A stretch of 22,624 bases of DNA, from assembly GCA_002685275.1 (NCBI GenBank), contig NYWX01000069.1, forward strand, positions 1 to 22,624, in the 5' to 3' direction. Made by a program: the position numbers and the translations under genes. Origin of the DNA: Gammaproteobacteria bacterium. Lineage in GTDB: Bacteria > Pseudomonadota > Gammaproteobacteria > Woeseiales > Woeseiaceae. This document shows positions 16,148 through 22,624 of this stretch, piece by piece. The stretch's first letter is position 1. Each line of letters starts with the position of its first letter. Below the pieces are notes generated by a model. The model had not been told where the DNA came from. It did not search any database and saw only the letters and a list, made by a program, of their open reading frames with translations.

Positions 16148-17524
16148 ATGCATATACATATACTTGGAATTTGTGGGACATTTATGGGTGGAGTGGCAGT
16201 GCTTTCCCATTCATCTGGATACAAGGTTACAGGGTGCGATCTGAATGTTTATCCGCCGATGAGTACACAACTAAAAAAACTAGGCGTTAGTATTCACGCG
16301 GGCTTTGGATCAGATCAGCTTGCAATCAATCCAGACCATATCGTTGTTGGTAATGTGATGAGTCGCGGAGTAGGCATCATTGAAAAGATGTTAAATAATA
16401 ATTACTCATATTCATCTGGCCCTGATTGGTTAGCAAGTAGGGTATTAAATGATTACCACGTAATTGCTATTGCAGGCACGCATGGCAAGACTACAACTGC
16501 CAGCATGATTGCTTGGATTCTTGAGGATGCCGGCCTAAATCCTGGATTCTTAATTGGAGGAGTTCCATTAAATTTTGGAATTTCAGCGCGCATCGGAAAG
16601 TCTAAATTTTTTATTGTTGAAGCCGATGAGTACGATACTGCTTTCTTTGATAAAAGAGCAAAATTTGTTCATTATAAACCTCAAACTTTAGTACTTAATA
16701 ATCTTGAGTATGATCACGCTGATATCTATAAAAATTTGGATGATATCAAATGGCAATTTCATCAGTTACTTCGCATGATGCCTGCCAATGGAAATATTAT
16801 TGCTAATGGCGCAGATGAGAATCTACAAAGTTTACTTAATATGGGGTGTTGGACACCAATACAAAAGTTTGGAATTGACAATAATAATGATTGGGTTGCT
16901 AAATTTAATGATAATTTAGAAAAATATATTGAAATAAAAAATCCTAATGGACTATCTGTAGATACTGAATGGCAAATGGGAGGTAAGCATAATCTTGAAA
17001 ACGCACTAGCCGCAATTGCTGCAGTTGAATCAGTTGGTATCAATTTTGAAAATGCCGTTAAATCCTTATCTCGATTTGAAGGTGTCAAGAGGAGGATGGA
17101 GCTCACTTCTAGCATTGAAGATATAAATATTTACGATGATTTTGCTCATCACCCAACATCAATTAAAACATCAATAACTTCTATGTGTCGACGAAATCCG
17201 GGTCGTAGAGTTTTAGTTGCTGTTGAACCAAAATCAAATACTATGAAACTAGGTATTCATAATAGCAAACTTGTAGATTCTCTAAGAGATGGTGATTTGA
17301 TCTGGTTGTATCAACCAAACGATATGAATTGTAGTTTAAATTTTTTACTTGAATATTTCGGTAAGAAAATACAAATACATACTGATTATGATCAACTAGT
17401 TATCAGTATGTCTAAAGAAGTAAGGAATGGTGATCAAATTATATTTATGAGCAATGGAAGCTTTGGGTCAGCAAGACAAAAATTATCTAAAATTCTGCAA
17501 AGATCCACCAATTTAAATTCATAA
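16148..17524 (+). CDS. mpl: UDP-N-acetylmuramate:L-alanyl-gamma-D-glutamyl-meso-diaminopimelate ligase
   Basis: Murein recycling enzyme that joins the salvaged tripeptide to UDP-MurNAc in the cytoplasm, using ATP. From the ATG at 16148 it has 458 residues, matching E. coli Mpl (457), and begins MHIHILGICGTFMGG as that protein does. The frame is open further upstream to an ATG at 16049, but that would overlap the membrane protein gene and add 33 unrelated residues. Visible motifs: the Rossmann start GICGTFMGG, the Mur-ligase P-loop AGTHGKTTT (109-117), EADEYDTAFFDKR, NNLEYDHADI and DDFAHHPT. It sits between the membrane protein gene and the LON-domain gene, 11 bp from the latter. Confidence 0.95.
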   Translation: MHIHILGICGTFMGGVAVLSHSSGYKVTGCDLNVYPPMSTQLKKLGVSIHAGFGSDQLAINPDHIVVGNVMSRGVGIIEKMLNNNYSYSSGPDWLASRVLNDYHVIAIAGTHGKTTTASMIAWILEDAGLNPGFLIGGVPLNFGISARIGKSKFFIVEADEYDTAFFDKRAKFVHYKPQTLVLNNLEYDHADIYKNLDDIKWQFHQLLRMMPANGNIIANGADENLQSLLNMGCWTPIQKFGIDNNNDWVAKFNDNLEKYIEIKNPNGLSVDTEWQMGGKHNLENALAAIAAVESVGINFENAVKSLSRFEGVKRRMELTSSIEDINIYDDFAHHPTSIKTSITSMCRRNPGRRVLVAVEPKSNTMKLGIHNSKLVDSLRDGDLIWLYQPNDMNCSLNFLLEYFGKKIQIHTDYDQLVISMSKEVRNGDQIIFMSNGSFGSARQKLSKILQRSTNLNS

Positions 17525-17535
17525 GCACTAAAATA

Positions 17536-18120
17536 ATGAAAATACCTATATTTCCACTCAATGTAGTTTTATTTCCAAATGGGCCGTTACCCCTTAGAAT
17601 TTTTGAAACACGTTATATTGACATGGTTAGTGAACGCATGAAATTAGATCGGCCATTTGGAGTCCTTTTAGTCCAGGATGATTTCAATGTCAGTAAAGCT
17701 TCAGTTTATAAAGTTGGAACACTCGCCAAAATAAATGATTTTCATCAAGGTAGTGATGGGTTGCTCGGTATAACTGCAAGAGGCGGTCAGCGATTTCGTA
17801 TGATTTCATGTGACCGCGAAGCTAAAGGTTTAAATATAGCTAAGATTGAATTAATTGAAGAAGAAAAATCTTTCGCTTTACCTCCTGATTTAAAATTTTT
17901 ATCAGGAATACTTAAGAATATATTAAAGGAGCTGGGTCCTTTATATGAGGGGCTAGACAGACATTATGATGATGCGGTGTGGGTTTCTCATCGTTTCTTT
18001 GAGGTTTTACCAATTAATCTAACTGAAAAGCAAGCCAGTCTTGAAAGCAGTAGTACAACCGAAAGGTTAAAACAAATAGTTAAATTATTAGAATCTTTTC
18101 GCAGATCAGGGAATCAATAA
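17536..18120 (+). CDS. LON substrate-binding-domain protein (no protease part)
   Basis: A protein of 194 residues consisting of the N-terminal domain of Lon proteases alone. It starts IPIFPLNVVLFPNGPLPLRIFETRYIDM in the family manner (only the pattern IFPLN...PLxIFExRY is diagnostic), followed by GVLLVQDD and a GLLGITARGGQRF segment. There is no AAA+ or Ser-Lys protease domain. Such stand-alone proteins are common in proteobacteria; their role is unknown, possibly peptide or protein binding. It starts 11 bp after mpl, so it is likely the last gene of that operon. It converges on hemL with 29 bp between them. Confidence 0.85.
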   Translation: MKIPIFPLNVVLFPNGPLPLRIFETRYIDMVSERMKLDRPFGVLLVQDDFNVSKASVYKVGTLAKINDFHQGSDGLLGITARGGQRFRMISCDREAKGLNIAKIELIEEEKSFALPPDLKFLSGILKNILKELGPLYEGLDRHYDDAVWVSHRFFEVLPINLTEKQASLESSSTTERLKQIVKLLESFRRSGNQ

Positions 18121-18149
18121 GACAATTATCCAGATTCAATGAATTTGAT

Positions 18150-19418
18150 TTAAAATGATAAAAAAACTTTTTTTGCAGCTCTAATTGTTTTATCAATGTC
18201 TTGATCACTATGTGCTGCAGAAACAAAACCTGCTTCATATGCCGAAGGTGCTAAGTAAATGCCCTCGTTGAGCATTCCATGAAAGAATTTTTTAAATCTC
18301 ATAATGTCAGTGGAAGCAACTTCCTCAAATGAAGAAACTGATGGAATATTCGTAAAAAATATTCCAAACATACCTCCTTTGCATTCAGTGGCTATTGGAA
18401 TGCCAGCTTCTGAAGCCGCTAATTTAAGACCATTAACTAATTTTTCTGTTTTAACACTGAGTGATTCGTAAAATCCAACTTGATCTATTGCCTCTAAAGT
18501 CGCCAGACCAGCGGCCATAGCAACCGGATTACCTGAGAGAGTTCCAGCTTGGTAAACAGGTCCATCTGGAGCTAAACAATTCATGATATCAGCTCGTCCT
18601 CCAAAAGCTGCTGCCGGCATACCTCCGCCAACAATTTTTCCAAGCGTTGTCAAGTCAGGGGTAATTTCGTAAATCGACTGTGCTCCACCTTTTGCCACTC
18701 TAAATCCAGTCATCACTTCATCAAAAATAAGAATAGTTTTTGTAGAAGTGCATAACTCCCGAAGGTTTTCAAGAAAACCTGGTACCGGAGTAATCATATT
18801 CATATTGCCAGTTATGGGTTCGATTATTACGCAAGCAATCTTTTCTCCAAATTCCTTAAATGCTTTTTTAATAGCATTGATGTCATTAAAGGGGAGAGTA
18901 ATGGTATGTTTTGCAAGGCCAGCTGGAACACCCGGTGAGCTTGGGACACCTAACGTGAGAGCACCAGATCCAGCTTTTATTAGTAAAGAATCAGAGTGCC
19001 CATGATAACAACCCTCAAATTTAATAATCTTATCTTTTCCTGAGAAGCCTCGTGCAAGTCTAATCGCGCTCATTGTTGCTTCAGTACCAGAACTTACCAT
19101 TCGAACTTTTTCTATAGAGGGAACAAGTTTGCAAATTTTTTCTGCAATGCGAGTTTCAAGCACACAAGGCGCGCCGAAACTTAACCCCTTTTTTGCAGTT
19201 TCAATTACAGCATTAACTATATCCGGGTGACTGTGACCTAGAATCATTGGCCCCCATGACCCGACATAATCGATGAATTGACGACCATCTTCACTTTCTA
19301 GAAAAGCACCGGAAGCCTTCTTTATAAATACCGGTTCACCACCTACACCGTTAAATGCACGAACTGGAGAATTTACACCTCCAGCAATGAACTTTTGGGC
19401 ATCACTAAACAGACCCAT
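18150..19418 (-). CDS. hemL: Glutamate-1-semialdehyde 2,1-aminomutase
   Basis: PLP enzyme that turns glutamate-1-semialdehyde into 5-aminolevulinate, the tetrapyrrole precursor made by the C5 route (also the source of cobalamin where that is synthesised). The 422 residues begin with [13 protein letters not shown], then [15 protein letters not shown], the YHGHSD motif and [10 protein letters not shown]. The PLP lysine is Lys261 in [11 protein letters not shown], matching Lys265 of E. coli. AAGGGA six bases before the ATG supports the start. It follows ahcY by 39 bp on the same strand and may belong to the metK-ahcY transcript, though the functions are not directly linked. Confidence 0.96.
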   Translation of the reverse strand: MGLFSDAQKFIAGGVNSPVRAFNGVGGEPVFIKKASGAFLESEDGRQFIDYVGSWGPMILGHSHPDIVNAVIETAKKGLSFGAPCVLETRIAEKICKLVPSIEKVRMVSSGTEATMSAIRLARGFSGKDKIIKFEGCYHGHSDSLLIKAGSGALTLGVPSSPGVPAGLAKHTITLPFNDINAIKKAFKEFGEKIACVIIEPITGNMNMITPVPGFLENLRELCTSTKTILIFDEVMTGFRVAKGGAQSIYEITPDLTTLGKIVGGGMPAAAFGGRADIMNCLAPDGPVYQAGTLSGNPVAMAAGLATLEAIDQVGFYESLSVKTEKLVNGLKLAASEAGIPIATECKGGMFGIFFTNIPSVSSFEEVASTDIMRFKKFFHGMLNEGIYLAPSAYEAGFVSAAHSDQDIDKTIRAAKKVFLSF

Positions 19419-19457
19419 ACATAGTCCCTTGAAAAATTAAATTAACTAATTAATTTC

Positions 19458-20771
19458 TTAATATCGATATTGCTCAGGCTTGTATGGACCAGATTTTTTA
19501 ACACCAATATAGTCAGCCTGCTCTTTAGACATCTCGGTAATTTTTGCGCCAATGCGATCTAAATGTAATCGAGCAACCTTTTCATCAAGATGTTTTGGTA
19601 AAACATAAACTTCGTTTTTATAATTTTCACTGTTATTCCAAAGCTCTATCTGCGCAAGTACCTGATTTGTAAATGATGCTGACATTACAAAACTTGGATG
19701 CCCCGTAGCACAACCAAGATTTACAAGACGACCCTCCGCTAGCAAAATAATTCTTTTGCCATCAGGAAATATAATATGATCAACTTGTGGTTTAACATTT
19801 TCCCACTCATATTTTTTTAGATAGGCAACATCAATTTCATTATCAAAATGACCAATATTACAAATGATAGCTTGGTTCTTCATTCGTTCCATTTGCGCAC
19901 CAGTAACAATATGATAATTGCCAGTTGCAGTAACAACAATATCGACTTCTTCGCAAATTTCATCAAATCTAACAACTCTGAAACCTTCCATGGCAGCTTG
20001 TAATGCGCAAATAGGATCTACCTCAGTAACCCAAACTGTTGCTCCAAGGCCCTTTAGAGACTGAGCGGAACCTTTACCTACATCTCCGTAACCACAGACA
20101 ACTGCAACTTTTCCAGCAATCATCACATCAGTTGCTCGTTTGATTCCATCTACAAGAGATTCTCGGCATCCATACAAATTATCAAATTTAGACTTTGTTA
20201 CTGAGTCATTTACATTAAAAGCAGGGCAGGCAAGTGAACCGTCCTTCATCATGTCATACAAACGCTTAACGCCTGTTGTTGTCTCTTCAGATAATCCTTT
20301 TACGTTCTTCATAATTTCTGGATATTTTTCATGTAGTAGCATCGTGAGGTCACCACCATCATCTAGAATCATATTTGGTTGCCAGCCATAAGGACCATTG
20401 ATAGTTTTCTCTACACACCACCAATACTCTTCCTCAGATTCACCCTTCCAAGCAAATACAGGAATACCTGCTTCTGCAATAGCCGCTGCCGCATGATCTT
20501 GGGTAGAAAAAATATTGCATGAAGACCAGCGAATATCTGCTCCTAGATCACTGAGAGTTTCAATTAAAACTGCAGTTTGAATGGTCATATGTAAACAGCC
20601 AGTCAGACGTACACCATCCAAGGGTTTTTTATCTTTATACTCTTCTCTAAGAGCCATTAGTCCGGGCATTTCTGTTTCAGCAATCATTATTTCCTTTCGA
20701 CCCCAATCAGCCAAGGATATATCTGCAACTTTGTAATCGTCTTGTTGGATGGTTTGAGCTTCACTGCTCAT
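19458..20771 (-). CDS. ahcY: S-adenosyl-L-homocysteine hydrolase
   Basis: Splits S-adenosylhomocysteine reversibly into adenosine and homocysteine, closing the methyl cycle opened by SAM-dependent methylation. The 437 residues show the substrate domain ([42 protein letters not shown] with Lys193 and Asp197), the NAD-binding GYGDVGKG (227-234) and the C-terminal [15 protein letters not shown] to KPEQYRY end typical of the family. It belongs to the class found in Pseudomonas and many betaproteobacteria rather than E. coli, which uses nucleosidase and LuxS. GGAGAT lies six bases before the ATG. It is 28 bp downstream of metK, so an operon is very likely. I see no SAH riboswitch near it. Confidence 0.96.
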   Translation of the reverse strand: MSSEAQTIQQDDYKVADISLADWGRKEIMIAETEMPGLMALREEYKDKKPLDGVRLTGCLHMTIQTAVLIETLSDLGADIRWSSCNIFSTQDHAAAAIAEAGIPVFAWKGESEEEYWWCVEKTINGPYGWQPNMILDDGGDLTMLLHEKYPEIMKNVKGLSEETTTGVKRLYDMMKDGSLACPAFNVNDSVTKSKFDNLYGCRESLVDGIKRATDVMIAGKVAVVCGYGDVGKGSAQSLKGLGATVWVTEVDPICALQAAMEGFRVVRFDEICEEVDIVVTATGNYHIVTGAQMERMKNQAIICNIGHFDNEIDVAYLKKYEWENVKPQVDHIIFPDGKRIILLAEGRLVNLGCATGHPSFVMSASFTNQVLAQIELWNNSENYKNEVYVLPKHLDEKVARLHLDRIGAKITEMSKEQADYIGVKKSGPYKPEQYRY

Positions 20772-20799
20772 AGTTTTATCTCCAAAAATTATTATTTAT

Positions 20800-21957
20800 C
20801 TAAGATGTTGCTGCTTTGAGCGCATCTACTTTATTTGTTCGTTCCCAGCTAAATTCAATGTCTTCACGACCAAAATGTCCATAAGCAGCAGTTTTAAGAT
20901 AAATCGGGCGCAATAAATCTAACATTTTTAAAATACCATAAGGGGTGAGATCAAAATATTCACGAATCAATTCTGTCATTTTAACATCAGGAATGGAACC
21001 TGTGCCAAAAGTATAAACACTAATAGAAGTTGGTTCTGCTAAACCAATCGCATATGAAATTTGAATTTCACAGCGTTCAGCAAGCCCAGCAGCTACAATA
21101 TTTTTTGCTACATACCTGCTTGCATAGGCTGCGGAGCGATCAACTTTTGATGGGTCTTTACCAGAAAAAGCACCACCCCCATGCCTGGCTGAGCCACCGT
21201 AAGTATCAACAATAATTTTTCTTCCAGTTAGCCCGCAATCTCCCATTGGACCACCAATTTCAAAACGACCTGTTGGGTTTATATGGTATTGAGTATTTTT
21301 ACTGAGAAGATTTTCAGGAATTACAGGTTTAATTATTTCTTCCATTATTCCTTCGCGCAAATCTGATAAAGATATGTCTGGCGAATGTTGTGACGATAAA
21401 ACCACAGCATTTATTGATACTGGTTTATTGTCTTCATAATTAAATGTCACTTGGCTTTTTGCGTCAGGACGTAACCATGGTAAAATTCCATTTTTTCGAA
21501 CCTTAGATTGACGTTGGACTAGTCGATGTGAGTAAGTGATTGGCGCCGGCATCAAAACATCTGTTTCATTACAGGCATACCCAAACATTAGACCTTGATC
21601 TCCAGCACCTTGTTTTTCTTTTGAGCCCCGATCTACGCCCAGTGCAATATCTGGCGATTGTTTTCCGATAGCATTAAGAACTGCGCATGTCGCGCCATCA
21701 AACCCAAAATTAGAATCATTATATCCAATATCAATGACAGTTTTCCGAGCTATATCCTCTATATCGATAGTTGCAGATGTGGTAACTTCTCCAGCAACAA
21801 CTATCATTCCAGTTTTTATCATTGTCTCGCAAGCAACCCTAGCATCTGGATCATTTGCGATTATTTCATCTAAGATTGCATCAGAAATTTGATCAGAAAT
21901 CTTGTCTGGATGTCCTTCTGAGACCGACTCTGATGTGAATAGAAAAGCTTCAGGCAT
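20800..21957 (-). CDS. metK: S-adenosylmethionine synthase
   Basis: Makes S-adenosylmethionine from methionine and ATP. The 385 residues match E. coli MetK (384). Motifs: GHPDK at 15-19, [10 protein letters not shown] at 117-126 and the phosphate loop [19 protein letters not shown] at 260-278. It is the first gene of metK-ahcY-hemL and divergent from tkt over 146 bp. No clear Shine-Dalgarno is seen in the AT-rich bases before the ATG. The metK-tkt divergent pairing also occurs around metK in Pseudomonas as I recall. I looked for SAM-I or SAM-II riboswitch signatures in the gap and could not recognise one. Confidence 0.96.
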   Translation of the reverse strand: MPEAFLFTSESVSEGHPDKISDQISDAILDEIIANDPDARVACETMIKTGMIVVAGEVTTSATIDIEDIARKTVIDIGYNDSNFGFDGATCAVLNAIGKQSPDIALGVDRGSKEKQGAGDQGLMFGYACNETDVLMPAPITYSHRLVQRQSKVRKNGILPWLRPDAKSQVTFNYEDNKPVSINAVVLSSQHSPDISLSDLREGIMEEIIKPVIPENLLSKNTQYHINPTGRFEIGGPMGDCGLTGRKIIVDTYGGSARHGGGAFSGKDPSKVDRSAAYASRYVAKNIVAAGLAERCEIQISYAIGLAEPTSISVYTFGTGSIPDVKMTELIREYFDLTPYGILKMLDLLRPIYLKTAAYGHFGREDIEFSWERTNKVDALKAATS

Positions 21958-21990
21958 AATATTTTTTCAAATTAAGTTAAAAGAGGTGCA

Positions 21991-22018
21991 TTGTAACCTT
22001 GATCCGGTCCTCTATAAT
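21991..22018 (+). promoter_or_regulatory. Sigma70 promoter of tkt
   Basis: TTGTAA (21991-21996), 16 bases, then a perfect TATAAT (22013-22018). Transcription would start near 22025 and give a leader of about 80 bases. It lies in the gap shared with divergent metK. Confidence 0.65.
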
Positions 22019-22066
22019 AGGGAAAATAAGATGTTAAATGAATTTGATTTCTTCCTCAATAACACA

Positions 22067-22098
22067 GGGCCGTAAAACGGCTCGTTAAAATAACAGGT
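22067..22098 (+). promoter_or_regulatory. Tandem hairpins before the tkt ribosome binding site
   Basis: Two neighbouring hairpins with AAA loops: GGGCCGT-AAA-ACGGCTC (22067-22083, seven pairs with one G-U) and GTTA-AAA-TAAC (22084-22094). They end right at the AGG of the likely Shine-Dalgarno (22096-22098), five bases before the ATG. They could affect ribosome access. I cannot match them to a known riboswitch. Confidence 0.35.
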
Positions 22099-22103
22099 CA
22101 TCA

Positions 22104-22624
22104 ATGTCAAATAAAGATTCAAATGGCGGCCAGTCAAAGCGCCGCAATCTAGCGAATGCAATTCGAGCTCTGAGTATGGATGCGGTTCAAGCTGCAAACT
22201 CAGGTCACCCAGGAGCACCAATGGGAATGGCGGATATAGCAGAAGTTCTTTGGAACGATTTTCTTCAGCATAATCCAAATAATCCTAGATGGGCAAATCG
22301 CGACCGTTTTGTTTTATCTAACGGTCATGGGTCTATGTTGCTTTATAGTTTATTGCACCTGTCAGGCTATGAAGATTTTTCAATTGAACAGATCAGAAAT
22401 TTTCGTCAAATGGGATATAGGACCGCTGGCCATCCAGAATTTGAGCCAGGGGGGCCAATCGAAACAACTACTGGCCCTCTAGGTCAAGGACTTAGTAATG
22501 CAGTGGGTATGGCTATTGCTGAAAAAATATTAGCAGCAGAATTCAATCAACCTGGACACAATGTTGTTGATCATAAGACCTGGGCTTTTCTAGGAGATGG
22601 CTGTCTTATGGAAGGCATTTCTCA
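22104..22624 (+). CDS. tkt: Transketolase (5' part; runs off the window)
   Basis: Thiamine-diphosphate enzyme moving two-carbon units between sugar phosphates in the pentose phosphate, Calvin or ribulose monophosphate pathways. The first 173 codons are visible, open to the window end. They follow E. coli TktA closely: [73 protein letters not shown] and, at the edge, the [10 protein letters not shown] cofactor motif. About seven extra residues precede the usual N-terminus. AGG lies five bases before the ATG. In an organism with PPi-dependent phosphofructokinase this enzyme may serve a carbon fixation or formaldehyde assimilation cycle, but that is inference. Confidence 0.95.
   Translation, partial: MSNKDSNGGQSKRRNLANAIRALSMDAVQAANSGHPGAPMGMADIAEVLWNDFLQHNPNNPRWANRDRFVLSNGHGSMLLYSLLHLSGYEDFSIEQIRNFRQMGYRTAGHPEFEPGGPIETTTGPLGQGLSNAVGMAIAEKILAAEFNQPGHNVVDHKTWAFLGDGCLMEGIS

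Noticed and set aside
21958..22103. SAM or SAH riboswitch in the metK-tkt gap
   Set aside because: I could not find the conserved cores of SAM-I, SAM-II or SAH riboswitches on either strand.
22012..22278. Minus-strand ORF of 88 codons overlapping the start of tkt
   Set aside because: It is antisense to a well-supported transketolase gene and its leader; a shadow frame.
1..22624. Mobile elements, CRISPR arrays, prophage, tRNA or rRNA genes
   Set aside because: Looked for transposase-like proteins, direct-repeat arrays and RNA signatures; none seen, and genes are all core functions with even composition.

Overview
The window is about 22.6 kb of ordinary-looking, gene-dense, AT-rich bacterial chromosome. 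The proteins read as Gammaproteobacteria in the broad sense: a fused HldE, a Cca, Mpl, WaaA and TolC close to the enterobacterial/pseudomonad forms, and a class II ribonucleotide reductase split into NrdJa and NrdJb as in Pseudomonas. The low GC, short gaps and single-copy housekeeping content suggest a streamlined free-living (perhaps marine) or symbiotic lineage. A pyrophosphate-dependent phosphofructokinase next to a proton-pumping pyrophosphatase, plus S-adenosylhomocysteinase and transketolase, recalls sulfur-oxidising autotrophs (SUP05/Thioglobus-like) or methylotrophs. This placement is inference; no marker here decides it. I saw no mobile element, CRISPR array, tRNA or rRNA.

Layout. 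1-2111 (minus): the 5' part of cca, downstream of a DegQ/DegP-type periplasmic protease. 2112-2691: an AT-rich intergenic region ending in a probable nrdJ promoter, a clear NrdR box and a structured leader. 2692-5568 (plus): nrdJa-nrdJb. 5639-8334 (plus): hldE and waaA, sharing one base, both with GTG starts and both for LPS inner core assembly. 8324-9721 (minus): tolC, meeting waaA tail to tail. 9722-10224: a long gap with several nested inverted repeats (possible small RNA) and a strong terminator for hppA. 10225-13685 (minus): pfp then hppA. 13816-14457 (plus): adk, divergent from pfp. 14492-15571 (minus): rnd. 15615-18120 (plus): an unknown membrane protein, mpl and a LON-domain protein. 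18150-21957 (minus): metK, ahcY, hemL. 21991 to the end (plus): promoter, structured leader and 5' part of a transketolase gene.

How they fit together. hldE makes ADP-heptose and waaA adds Kdo for the LPS core; tolC and the DegQ-like protease serve the envelope, and mpl recycles murein peptides. pfp and hppA form a pyrophosphate-linked energy module: hppA stores PPi energy as a proton gradient, and pfp exchanges phosphate between PPi and sugar phosphates. metK and ahcY are two steps of the methyl cycle. nrdJab supplies deoxynucleotides without oxygen and needs adenosylcobalamin. The most interesting parts are non-coding: the nrdJ control region, the folded tolC/hppA intergenic segment and the tkt leader. 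I found no clearly novel multi-gene system.
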